A DNA stretch of 64,000 nucleotides. Origin: Isoetes taiwanensis. Its lineage: Eukaryota; Streptophyta; Lycopodiopsida; Isoetales; Isoetaceae. Location of the stretch: contig JAJEKV010000035.1 of NCBI GenBank assembly GCA_021234155.1, forward strand, positions 12,214,407 to 12,278,406, written 5' to 3'. The notes beneath the pieces are model-generated. The model was given only the letters and a program-made list of their open reading frames with translations. It did not search any database and was not told the DNA's origin. The position numbers and the translations under genes are program-made. Shown piece after piece: positions 1-10,760 of this stretch (positions within the stretch are counted from its first letter, which is position 1; the number at the start of each line of letters is the position of its first letter).

Positions 1-29
1 GAGCTTGTAATAATCAAATCAATCACCCT

Positions 30-997
30 GTGAGCACACTAATCTCCCACTATATCAGTAAATGCCACCCATTTGGTTGGAGGAATCTCAAGATGCAGCT
101 GCCCCATAGCATTTACTTTGAATTTACCATTCCCACTACAATACCTCTGATTATCAAGAAGTGGATTAGGGCATGGCAGAAGGTAAAGGGTATGTATACA
201 TGGAAAGAAGGCCTTTCCCAAGACCAACTAATTTTCTGGAGTCCCTCTCTCATTTTGGATGACCCTAACACCTGTCTGGCTACTAATTTCCCTACTCTAG
301 CCAAGCAATGGACCAACAATGGAATTACTTATATGATTTTGTCTATCAGGATTCCAGCATAGCAAATCTAGGAGATGATTCCAGGCAGCTGTTCAATAGT
401 ATCACTCAAAGGTTGACAGTAGGAGTTTGGCATGATACAGATGTCCTTTGGCATATCAATGGTTTCTGTGGATATAGAGTAAACCTGGCCTACAGGTACC
501 TTAATAGGGGCCAAGAAAGCTCTATCCACAGAAAATGGAATATTGATCCAGACAGGGCTTCTAGGAACCTGAAATACATGTGGAAAAGCCCAATTCATCC
601 AAAGATTAAGGCCTTTATGTGGCAGCTTTGGCATAAAGCTTTGGCCACGAACAGAAAAAGGTGGAGGCTGAATATGTCAGATTCTAATATATGTATCAGA
701 TGCATGCAGGACCAGGAAGATGAAGAACACCTCTTTAAAAACTGCTTATGGGCAGAATGGACCTTGGAGCTTGCAGAAACAGGACTTAATATTCCTGGAC
801 TGGCCAATATGCAAATAGACGAGATCTTCTTCCCTGAGAACCCAGTGGAATGGAGGAGATACATTCTTCTTTGGAGAATGTGGAAAGGAAGGAATACCCT
901 GATATTCAATGAAGAAATAATCTGGCCTAATGCTATTATTAAGCAAGCCCAATATGATATAAATTGGGTTGTGGAAATCTTTGGGAATCAGAACTAA
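30..997 (+). pseudogene. LINE ORF2 C-terminus with zf-RVT domain (frameshifted)
   Basis: The two reading frames 30-362 and 308-997 join by a frameshift near 308-360. The second carries the plant zf-RVT signature: a W-x-KIKAFMWQLWH-like helix followed by CIRC, then HLFKNC about eight residues later (CX2C...HX4C). In plant L1 elements this domain follows the reverse transcriptase and is thought to help nucleic-acid binding during target-primed reverse transcription. The reverse-transcriptase core itself is off the left edge. The frameshift means this copy cannot make a normal ORF2 protein. The family assignment rests on the zinc-binding block and the poly-A tail. Confidence 0.8.
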
Positions 998-1016
998 GTC
1001 CTAATCCCCTGTTCTT

Positions 1017-1364
1017 ATGTTAGTTTTTGTCTTGTGTGCAGGAAATACACTTATCATGTTCAAAAGACTGAGGTGGAGGAGAATGAATCTCCATGCGAAT
1101 GCACAGTGGCTGAAACAATTTGGGGTTGAAATACCCAACGAGCATGGAGACAATTGCCAATGCAACTATGCTTGCACTGCTTATCTGGACGAGAGGAAAA
1201 ACATTTTGTGTACTGCCAAGGATAAGAAGGACAGATTCAATCCAGGAATGGCCCATAAGTGCAAATGCCCCTACTGCCTGTTCATAGTTGCCAACAAGGG
1301 CATGGGGAGAAAGGACCATTTAAAAAGAGAGCAAAAGAAAAGGAGGTACTCGGGTGCACACTGA
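1017..1364 (+). CDS. Cys-rich basic ORF in LINE 3' region, unrecognised
   Basis: A 115-residue open frame lies between the LINE ORF2 stop and the poly-A tail. It is basic and contains a CQC...C...C series and a CKCPYC cluster at about residues 82-87, suggesting a small zinc-binding fold, and ends in a Lys/Arg-rich tail. A good splice-acceptor-like string (TTGTGTGCAG) precedes the coding-looking part near 1040, so the segment could be an exon carried along by the LINE as a 3' transduction. It could also be a variable extension of ORF2 in another frame. I do not recognise the family and cannot assign a function. Confidence 0.3.
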   Translation: MLVFVLCAGNTLIMFKRLRWRRMNLHANAQWLKQFGVEIPNEHGDNCQCNYACTAYLDERKNILCTAKDKKDRFNPGMAHKCKCPYCLFIVANKGMGRKDHLKREQKKRRYSGAH

Positions 1365-1584
1365 TTTCTGCCCATCCAGAGATGATTTAACTGTTTCAGA
1401 CTACCAGATACTTTTAAAGCTATCACTATTTTTATGCTTTTGGTTAGTTTTATCTTATCAGGGTTCACGACCTACCCTTTCCTAAAGATCTTTGTTCTAA
1501 AAAAGCTCTACTCTTGGAGCTTTTCGATCTTTGTACTTTAACATATACTCTTAATACATACTTATGCCTTCAATTAAAAAAAAA

Positions 1585-2400
1585 GATACTAGAGTCCATT
1601 CTGGAAATCCCAAGCATCAGGTAACTTGGATAGATGCTGCATACTTAAAATATAGGCATCCAAGTCATATGCTTGTTTAATCTGTGACACCAAAGCAATT
1701 TCACACTGAACCATCAAATTCACTTCCCGAACCCTAGAGAGAGCATCAGCAACAGGATTCTTTTTCCCGGGAAGATGTTCAACATGAAAATGAAATTGAG
1801 AAAGAAAGTCCAACCATCTAGCTTGCCTTGGACTCACCTCGGCCTGGCTTTGCAGGAACTTCAATGGTTTATGATCAGTGTAGACCACAAACTCACACTT
1901 ATTACGGAGATAATGCTTCCAGACTTTGAGCGCATGAACCATTGCCAGTAACTCCTGCTCATACGTAGAATAGTTCTTCTCAGTAGCATTGAGTTGGCGA
2001 CTTTCATATGCCACCACCCTACCATCTTGCATGAGAACCGCACCAATGGCATAACCACGTGCATCCGTGTAAGCCTCATAAGGTTTACTCATGTCTGGAA
2101 TCAACAGAATAGGCGCTAAGATTAGCAACCTCTTCCAGCATATCCATTACCTGCTGCTGCTTCACTGTCCATTGCTACTGGACATTAGTTTTTAACAACA
2201 AAGTCAAAGCAGCTGCAATCTTGGCAAACTTCCAGAAAAATCTGCGATAATAACTTGCCAATCCCAAGAAACTATGCAACTCAGATACATTCTTTGGCAC
2301 AGGCCAAGACTGAATTGCCTCCGTCTTCTTGGAATCCACAGCTACACCTTCAACAGATACAATGTGGCCCAAAGGGTCATTATCAAACACTACGTGCAAC
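1585..2400 (-). pseudogene. Ty3/Gypsy chromovirus pol fragment (RT end, RNase H)
   Basis: Minus-strand frames 1589-2128 and 2175-2399 match the corresponding part of the complete chromovirus at 57775-58560 almost residue for residue. The order is the RT thumb/connection ([11 protein letters not shown]), then RNase H (YTDARGYAIGAVL, the EQELLA helix, VVYTDHKPLKFL) and the start of the spacer before integrase. The copy is cut at 2400 in the middle of RT, and on its other side at 1585 by the LINE poly-A. There is a frameshift between the two frames near 2130-2175. It is a dead fragment of the family present intact further right. Confidence 0.9.
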
Positions 2401-3238
2401 TGTTTAATTCCATTTCATCAGTTTTCGTGGATTTCACTTCAACATTCCAAATTTTCCAAAGAATTTCACTTCAAATTTCAACTTTTTCAAAGATGCTACG
2501 CGCTTGCATTCCTAGAAGCATGGTCAAAACTTGCTCTGTTTTCTAAATAGTTTTCCAGCTAGCAGGCCCAAAATGGAAACCTTAAGTCTACAAAAATGAA
2601 ACCTCTTTAACCATGTACTTTTTTCAAACAAGTACATTGTATAGCAAACATGGAATTGACTTAGTTGGAAAGAAGCATTTTCAGAAACCAGTCAGGCTGC
2701 TGGTACTTCAATAAATAAAGTTCTGACATGTTTAGTATTGGAAAGAAGCATTTTCAGAAACCAGTCAGGCTGCTGGTACTTCAATAAATAAAGTTCTTCA
2801 TGTTTAGTATTGCAACTTACCTCATGTTGGGAGGTCCTTGGACGCAATGCCAACTAAAGAATCATTTTCAAACAGAAGAAAAAGGTCCATATCGAATGAC
2901 AGATAATAGAATGCTTGGATGAAAAGAAAAGATATGATGTGCACAGACATCAGACGCCAAAGTAAGCCAGAAACTAATCAACACATGAGATGTGCAGAGA
3001 TATCAGATTCTAAAGTAGGTCCTAGTCTAACTGATAAAGATACTTTCAGGCTGTGCAAAAATTCCATTCTAAATTCAGGGTATACTCATCAAACAAGGCT
3101 AAATTTGTTTGATCATGGTAATCACTTTCCAAAAGATGCCCTCGGAGTTGAGAAAGCCTTGTTTCCTCTGGGGAATGTTTGAATTGAACAGGGTTGATAT
3201 CTTTCAGAGACCCGGCAGTTGGGAACAACAGCATTACC
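2401..3238. other. Intergenic, no gene seen
   Basis: AT-rich non-coding DNA between the chromovirus fragment and the PPR pseudogene. The only structure seen is the tandem duplication listed separately. Confidence 0.6.
2665..2810. repeat. Tandem duplication, about 73-bp unit
   Basis: Two adjacent near-identical copies start at 2665 and 2738, each running from TTGGAAAGAAGC through TTTAGTATTG. They differ by a couple of bases near the end of the unit. Confidence 0.9.
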
Positions 3239-6160
3239 CTATGCTGCAAGTATCATCTGCGAATAATCATCATACATATTTGACATGAGCACATATCCAC
3301 CTACACAGCCAGAGGAATCCATAGTGGCTATATGACAGAAGCAACACCTTCCTACTTCCACATTCCCATGCATTCTACAGGCACTAAGCAAACTTGTCCA
3401 TCCAACAATGTTCTCTTGCCTGGAAAATAAGAGGAGATTTTCTGCTTCTACAAAACATCCAGCACGCCCAAGGATATCGACCCGGGCGGGCATAATGAGA
3501 AGGGGATGGTGCAATTTGATGGCATGCTTGCATCGACCTCAAGTACCAACGGCCTTCATCTCCTAGCCACCCCCGCTTCGGCTACATCGACAAGAATGTT
3601 AGTAAATGTTGTCTCATCCGGTCAGATTCTTTCTTGTTGCATCTTTCAAAACATTCAAGAGCCAAAAGGCGCTTGCCATCTTGGCCATATGCAGCAATAA
3701 TTGCACTCCATGATACTAGATTTCGGTTTGGCAAACTTAAAAACACTTTTCCTGCCTCCTCCAAATTTCCAAATTTAGCATACATGTCAGGTACATATCT
3801 CAGGCCCTCTTTTGCTAACTTTATCATGAACAAGCATGCCCCCGTTCTATTGCTCCTACACCGCACGGGCTTTCAAGACATTTAACAATGCAACATCATC
3901 ATCCTTTATGCCTTCCTCTTGCATCCGCTCAAAGCATTTCGATTGCTAGAAGACCTTTTCCTTGTTGTGCATATCCCGCAATCATTGCTGCCAGAAACAA
4001 CATTTTTGCCCGGTAGTTTATGGAATCTTCAGATCGCTTCCTTTAAACTACCACACTTGGCATACATATCAACTAGTGTGTTAGCGATGGTATGAGATTG
4101 CACCACACTTTCAATGGCTTTGTCATGGTTGACCCTACCTTGTTCTATTGCTCTAAGGCTTGCACACGGGCTTTCAATATGCCAAATAAAGACACCTCGT
4201 CGGATTGATTCCTTCCAATTGCATCTTCTCGAATCGATACCGGGATAGGTTCAATCAGATATGTTTTATATCGCAATCATTATTTTTCGCTTGATACGGC
4301 ACAAATTTGACGCTTAATACGCCAAAAATACGGCTAAAAAAATTTCCGGCGTCGAAAACTTTCGCGTGAGCGAAAACAACTGTTTCGCTTACGCCGGGTC
4401 CGGTTCGCCGTAGTTTAAATAAGATTTTTCGCTACGCAACTGTAAATAGTTTCGCTTTGTTTAAATGAACTTGTTTCGCTTACGCGAAAACATCTTCGCG
4501 TTTAAACAGCCTGTCGCTACGAAACTATTTCCTTCGCCTCGAAATATATATATAAAACTTCGCGTAGTTTAAAAACTTTCGCTTACGCGAACCGCTTCTT
4601 CGCGTGCTTAAACGCAAAGAATGCTTACGTACGAACAAAAAAGTTTCTCACAAGTAGTTTGGTCCTTTATACTTCGCACACGAAAAAAGAGTTTCGCCAG
4701 TAGTTTAACATTAAGGTTTCGGGCCGAAAAGCCGGGAGGGATTCGCAGTTTAAAAATCTTAGACTTCTTTTACACGCTGAAGAAAGTTCACTGCAGTTTA
4801 AATGTAAGGTTTCGCTTTACGCCAAACTTTTTTTTCCTACCGGGCGAAAGTATTAAATACAAAAAATACATATTTTTCCCAAAAATACGTATTTTTGCAC
4901 TTTATACGTCTGAAAAAATAGTTTCATACGTACAGAACCTATCCCTGCTGGATACGCTCCAATAATTGCAGCCCATGAGACGACATTCTGGTATATAATT
5001 CCCGAAAAGAGTTTGTAGGCCTCCTCCAGGCTTCCGCATATTGGCATACATGTCAATCAAACTATTTGACATGGTGACATCAGATTGAAGTCCCATTGTA
5101 CAGATTTCATGATGGATGAGCCTACCGTGTTCTATGGCAGCCATTCTTGCACATGCCTCTAAGATGCTCAAATATGTAGCTTTGCTTGGATTTATCCCTT
5201 CTTGCTGCATCTTATCAAACCATTGGAGTGCCATAGTACCCTCCCTATTTTCAGCATATCCTGCAATTATGGCATTCCAGGATACCACATTTTGAGCTTG
5301 CAAATAGTTAAAGACATTTTTTGCCTCTTCTAAACTTCTGCATTTTGCATACATATTAGCCAAGCTGCTCCCTAGGACAACACACAAGTCAAATCCATGT
5401 TCGATAACCTGCTCGTGAATGAGCCTTCCATGCTCTACCAAATTTATGCAGGCACATGCCTTCAGAGCGCTCAAAAATGAGATCTTGGTTGGCCTTATTT
5501 TTTCATGCTGCATGTTATAGAAACATTCTAGGGCCAAAACTTCCTCACCTTGTTGAGTATAACCTGCAATCATTGCCCCCCATGTAACTTCATCCCGATT
5601 TGGCTACCACATCTAGATTCTGGAGTTTGTCAAATACACTTTGAGCTTCCTTCAAGCTCCCACATTTGGCATACATATGAACAATTGTACTTCCCACCAA
5701 TGTCAGATTGAAGACCACTTTGAATAATCTGCTCATAATGCTGAAACATGCTTTTAAAATGCCTGGAAACGTAAATTTATCTGCTTTCTTACCTGATTCC
5801 TCCATCCGTTCATATAAATGGAGCACTGTTCCACAATCTTCAAGTTTGGCATGCGCGTCAATAATTGCATTCCATGTACACTGACTTGGTCGTAAAACCT
5901 TGATGGAGGCTTGAATTGCTTGATCCAAACTTTCGCAAGAAGTAAACAGACGAATAAAGTGATCATAGAGACATGCATTTGAAGCAAGCCCACCTAGTCC
6001 TATCAAAAACTATAATGTTTACCAGATTCCAGGTCTCCTAACTTGGTGCATTCTTGAACGAGCACGTAAGCAGCTTCTCGGGAGATAGATATGCCTTGCA
6101 TCTTCTGACTATTTTCCGTGAAATGAAAAGCCTCATTCAAGTGTGTGGAATGCTTGAACT
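3239..6160 (-). pseudogene. PLS-class pentatricopeptide repeat (PPR) protein, decayed
   Basis: Minus-strand fragments of one PPR protein lie in order. 6160-6007 is an N-terminal non-repeat part (SISREAAYVLVQECTKLG). 6006-5590 and 5573-4960 are successive PPR motifs of the pattern MYAKCxSLEEAxxVF / NVVSWNAIIAGY / HGRLIH. 3866-3582 holds a further repeat, and 3514-3239 matches the post-repeat E region (VDILGRAG...AENLL, GWTSLLSACRMHGNVEVG). No DYW domain is seen. Intact relatives are organelle RNA-editing or processing factors that bind RNA one base per repeat. This copy has several frameshifts and stops (near 5990-6005, 5575-5590, 3520-3580 and 3870-4240) and is split by a 710-bp insertion at 4241-4950. 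The missing repeat region at 3870-4240 shows eroded PPR wording on the minus strand. Confidence 0.88.
4241..4950. mobile_element. 710-bp non-autonomous element with TIR and 5-bp TSD
   Basis: The PPR reading frame is broken exactly here. GATAC occurs at 4236-4240 and again at 4951-4955, consistent with a target-site duplication. The ends share an inverted GGGATAGGTTC / GAACCTATCCC (4242-4252 and 4935-4945); the right end has a few more bases (CTGCTG side) than the left. The interior has no coding capacity. It is made of recurring AGTTTAAA-like strings and the near-palindrome TTTCGCTTACGCGAAA, plus subterminal AAATACG runs near both ends. Removing it rejoins the PPR frame (GAY... to ...FEKMQLEGI). 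The superfamily is not clear to me. Confidence 0.75.
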
Positions 6161-7140
6161 ACATTCTTTGCACGCACAGAAAATAGAAAACAGAGGGTCC
6201 CTTTTCTAGAATCCGGTTAGCCGGTTTCTAAATTGATCCCTAAGAACAGCCACGACCGCCAATTTACACCCTATAGCAAGTTTTTAGCAGTCATTGGAAT
6301 ATTCTTGGCATATACTAGCATATACATAGAATATGCTATAAACCCACATAAACAAGGGCTTGCCCCCCTAGGGGCAACCCAAAAACAATCACATTGAAAT
6401 ACCACCACAAAATCATTTCGCATTTCATATCTGCAGAAGAAAAATGCAAGATCTTAAAACGTTTGCTTCTTATCGCATAGGTATGACATAAAACAACTGA
6501 AAACTTTGATCTAAGCCAGATTCAGAGTAATCTAAACATCTAGAAGCAATCTTGCGAGTCCCCTGGTCAGGAAGCTTCGCATGGTGATGATAAAACCTCG
6601 CAGTTGCTACTTCGCCAGAACAATAAAGATCAAGAAACCTGCCTCAACTTTTTCACAAGAAAAAATCTTTGGAAGATCAAGAAACCTGCCTCAGCTTTTT
6701 CACAAGAAAAAATCTTTGGCTAAATGTAATGCCTAAATGTTGCCTCTTCCTGACGTCTTCTTCTTCGCCAGAACAAAGTAAAAAAGCAACAAACCTGCTT
6801 CAGCTATGGCTTCCGTAGCTCCCCTGCGATGTTTAAGCCGTAACCTACACCACCTACAAATTCCTCAAGATTATCTCCTAAGTTTTTTTCATGTCTTTTT
6901 TTAAGTGTTTTTGAGTGTTTTTTCAGTGTTAAATTTCAGGCGGCGCTCTGGTGGCGCCACCACCACAATATACAATAACATTACAATACAACTTAATTTT
7001 TTAATACAGCTTAAATTCTTTAAACAAAATCCTTCATATTGAAGATCAACAACTTCATATTTCAAGTTGAAAAAGTTTCACATTTCAAAGTTCAAAAAGT
7101 GATTCAGTTACTATCAGATCTCAAGTTATATCAAACATCC
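6161..7140. other. Intergenic, short repeats only
   Basis: No coding sequence seen. It contains a small hairpin (TTGCCCCCCTAGGGGCAA at about 6360-6377) and the 47-bp tandem repeat listed separately. The stretch nearest the recombinase gene would hold its 3' region. Confidence 0.6.
6627..6720. repeat. Two-copy 47-bp tandem repeat
   Basis: AGATCAAGAAACCTGCCTCA... repeats at 6627 and 6674 with a single substitution (AACTT versus AGCTT). Confidence 0.9.
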
Positions 7141-9698
7141 TCAAGAAATTTTTGGAATTGAAGCCATGACATTTTCAATAATCGGTCCAGCCTGTAAAGG
7201 ATTCGCAATCGATATTGACAGAAACACACAATTTTTATTTGTTGCCGCCATGAATGACTGACCACCTGTATTAGTCATTGTAGAATTTGCAAACATGCTA
7301 CCACCTTCTAAGTGAGGACAATTCTTGAGGCACTTTTTCCAAACATCATTGTCTATTTCCAGCTGCTGCAAACCTGTTACAGCGATACTTCCTGAATTCG
7401 GAACATCTCCAACAGTAGCAACATCCATATTTGTAGAAACTGAAGCAACGGGTATAGAAGGAACAACAGACATAGCAACCTGTTTAAATAAATGGTTACT
7501 AAAGAAATTTAACAATGAAATTAACGAATAGAGAAAAATGTATTACCTTATCATAAGCTTTAATTTGATCACCTGCAACTTTCTCACTAGTAGCATCCTT
7601 GATTCCTTTACTAGAACTTGCTCCACCATTAAATGCTGACATAATTGAACTTTTTCTTGTTTTCTCTTGCTGTAGCACGTCGCTATAAACTTTTAAAGTT
7701 CCATCCTCATTATATGGAGATGCCAGAATGCTCATTGCAGCATCAACCTGCATTTCCTTTGTCCTGTCATACCTGCAGGAAATAATGTTACCAATAAGAA
7801 AAAACAAACCGTAAAACAAATAAATATAAAGTACTTACTTGCTATAAGACTCGACCTTCCTGTGGCCAGTGATCAACATGCCAACTTCTGGTGGCACTCC
7901 AGCCATTGAAAGCCTAGAAACTAAAGTAACACGACCACTCTTATTAGTGATTTCGATATCACTCACAAGACTCCCCATTGATTGCAGCCAAGTCCGTAAT
8001 TTATTGACACCCATAGGCACCTTTTGATACCACACCTGCATAAAACAAGAAACATATTAGCAAAATAAAATATTTAAAGAAAACAATAGTAATTAACTTA
8101 CATTGTATTGAGGATTAGGAATTGTCTACAAGAAGAAGTGTCGTGGCATTTCATTCTCTTTTTCAGGCAAGTGTCGGACATACTGCTTGTATGTCTCAAC
8201 AACATCTGCTTCGTAGCTCCAAATAGGAAATCGGAAGTGAGAATCATCAAACCTAGCCATACTACAATTCCAGTTCTTTGATATGCGTTCTCTGTACTGA
8301 ACAGAATCTCCAAATTCATCATTCCGCAGACTCATATCACAATCGAGGACCCCATGCAACCCTGCATGACCTCTGATTCCAAACCTACTAACCATATAAT
8401 AGCACAACCTTTTTTGACAACCTATAAATACAACAAAAATTACATTAGTGTAAAACATAACCCTGAACTACTATATTAACAGTCTAATAACCCTAAAACA
8501 GTAAGCTAAAACTACAAATACGACTAAAAAACTAGCTAAAAACTAGCCTACAACTAGAAATAACTAACCTACAACTAAAATTAGGCAAGAACTACCCTAA
8601 AATTAACCTAAAAATAACCTGAAATGAATTACAAATAAACGAGGAAACTAACTTGTGTTAAAGGTAATTTGGCGGTCACGATCTGCCAATAATTCGCGCT
8701 CAACATTAAAGCTGATTTCTGCTGTCTTCTTCTTCTCAGCTCCCACACCAGCACGTCGTGAACGCTCCGCAGCACCAATGAACGCCTTACAAGCCCTACC
8801 AAAGATTGGATGCTCTCCCCATCAACTCCTGTCTTCTCAATAATCATGTCTTGTCTCTTCCTTATAATTCGACCAATAGTCTTAAACATGTTATTGAGGC
8901 TGCAAGAATAATAATTAAAGAGGTTAGAACTAATAATTAAAAAACAATATCAACAACACAGTCACTAACCTGCTTGCAGGAAACATTTTGCCATTGTTTT
9001 TCTTCACCTGGATCATGAACATGACCAGCATTTCATTCATCTCCTGTAAGGGAACATCTTCAATCGGAACAGAAGTGTCAAACTTTCTGAATACCCTCCA
9101 AGCATCAAATTTTTTCCTTGCCCAATTAGTGGCCTTAGAAGACCGATCTCTCCCTCCATGATACACATCATGCATTATATTTTCATCAAGAGGCAAGAAC
9201 CTCGCATCCTCAACCTCTTTCTCTGTATCTTTTTTCGCTGGATCCCTGAAATCAACATTATACCAATACACTCCAATAGACTAAATCCAGCGACTCCACA
9301 CTAAATCCGAAAATTTACCGCCAAACAGAACTACACAGGAGCAGATCTACACGAAAACCTGCAAAAACATCACAAAATCATCTAAACATCTATAAATATT
9401 ATACAATGATTCTCTACCATATTCTTGGGGGCACTTATCCAGATCGTCACCTTTTTTCCCTTATTCGTGGTTGCGATTCGCTTGAGAGTCCAATTTCTTC
9501 CAGCTTGCATTGAATGGGCATGAAAGCGACATCAAATTCTGGTGATCCTGATTCCGTTTCTAACATTGAGGTGTCTTCATTCGGTGAAATGCTGGGGATA
9601 AGAGATTGGATGCTTTGCTTCGAAGGCAAGGAACCGGGAATCGACGGTGCAACCAAATTCTTATGCGATTTTTGTTCTTTGCTTGCATTCGAAGGCAA
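7141..9698 (-). pseudogene. Crypton/DUF3504-type tyrosine recombinase gene, seven exons
   Basis: A minus-strand gene can be read as seven exons: 9698-9451, 9245-8970, 8899-8653, 8421-8102, 8035-7839, 7772-7547 and 7479-7141, about 617 residues. All introns are GT-AG (66-231 bp) and every junction keeps the frame. Exon 1 is a Ser-rich N-terminus. Exons 2-3 resemble the N-terminal SAM-like/core-binding half of KIAA1958/ZMYM-type Crypton recombinases (KMFPASSLNNMFK). Exons 4-6 hold the catalytic half: FGIRG (first Arg), VWYQKVPMGVNKL, TNKSGR (usual HxxR, with Lys for His), LITGHRKVESYSKYD (His and Tyr). Two lesions are seen: a 2-base insertion (GAGAG) in exon 3 at about 8818-8830, after which the conserved HPIFGRACKAFIGAAE block reads in the shifted frame, and an in-frame TAG in exon 4 at about 8125. 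A tyrosine recombinase would cut and join DNA through the Tyr. It may be a dead transposon gene or a dying domesticated gene. No element ends were found. Confidence 0.8.
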
Positions 9699-10149
9699 GT
9701 ATCATAAGGATTTAGGATTTAGGGCAAATACCTCCGTCGTTTTAAGTTTTCCTTTAAAGTCCTGCCTTCCTTTTGATTGAGCGATAGAAGACGAAAGACA
9801 GGTAAGTTATTTCTCTTCTATTCTAGTTCGATATTTCCTTCCCTTTATTCAAATATATGTTTTCCCATGATTTATTGATGATCGATGATCGACTCTTCAT
9901 CCGGAGTTCCTGAAATTTTTTTTGTCCGGGCTTTCTTCCCTGCTGGTTTTTCCACCTGTGTAATCGGACAGAAAACCTAGCAAAGCGGGTTGAAATCCAG
10001 CAGAATGGCAACAGGGATAAGAATGCCTCTGCCGGATTGAGGCAGCTATTTGCAAAGGAGGGTCTGCAACATAATGGTCTGGGCATTTTGAGCCCCAAGA
10101 ATTCATTCTCATATCCGCTTCTCATTGCTTCAGGATTTGTCTTCACAAG

Positions 10150-10760
10150 ATTGAGTGCAGATTGCGTTATGGCGATGGAGATGGCATTGCTGAAGAGGAG
10201 CTGGAGGAATATTATGATTTCAGTACTAGGTGCTTTTATTTAACCATAAATTTTATTAGTAGGTGCATTTGCTTAACCTCTTATTGAACTCTTTCTATCG
10301 TTCCACTCCTATTATGAAGCTACTCTCAAGAATATAGTTCGCAGATTGTACCCCTGAGTGACTCAAGGGAGCCTGTCTCTCTTGCAAGGGGTGGATTTGA
10401 GCTTATTCTATAGACAAATGATGATTCGATCAAAAGGATAGGATCGCGAGAATTTCTGAGATATTATCGGCAGAAGCCAGGACCTACCAACACCCGTGAT
10501 GGTGTTCTCGTCAATGCTCTCGGGCGTGTTACTCGGTTTTTCATTGCCCGCTAACATCTATCCGACTTATATGGACCTAATTTCGCATGTTGTATAGGTA
10601 TCGGTGCTTAGGGTTATCTACTAGGCAACTGACTTGGTATTTGGGGATTCAAAGAATAAGAGGAATTTGCCACCGCAAGAGCCGAAGTGATGCATAAAAA
10701 GTTGGGATGAAACATAATGTTATTTGGAACTTGCCAAAGAACTGCACACATTGATCATAT
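10150..10760 (+). pseudogene. REI1/ZNF622-like 60S biogenesis factor, C-terminal remnant
   Basis: Short plus-strand exon-like blocks match the C-terminal half of plant REI1-like zinc-finger proteins in the right order. These are a RLRYGDGDG-EEELEEYYDF block (10162-10226), QIVPLSDSREPVSLARGGFEL (10340-10410), IGSREFLRYYRQKP...VNAL (10438-10540), RYRCLGLSTRQ after a TATAG acceptor (10599-10640) and the terminal GMKHNVIWNLPKN (10705-10745). REI1 proteins act in the cytoplasm in late 60S ribosome maturation by releasing export factors. Here a TAG follows GGFELIL at about 10411, there is a TAA before the last block, and the upstream zinc fingers cannot be read, so this is a remnant. Identification is from remembered family wording. 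Confidence 0.7.

Larger units (their letters stand above)
1..1584 (+). mobile_element. L1-type LINE, 5'-truncated by window edge
   Basis: The 3' part of a non-LTR retrotransposon. It contains the C-terminal end of ORF2 with a reverse-transcriptase zinc-binding domain (30-997), a second short reading frame (1017-1364), a 3' untranslated stretch and a 9-base poly-A run at 1576-1584. Directly after the poly-A the sequence becomes a chromovirus pol fragment that aligns with the full copy further right (about 57757), so the LINE is inserted in, or joined to, that older element. The 5' end lies outside the window. Confidence 0.8.

Noticed and set aside
6355-6380. Hairpin GCCCCCCTAGGGGC as transcription terminator
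   Set aside because: Bacterial-type terminators do not apply in a plant nucleus.
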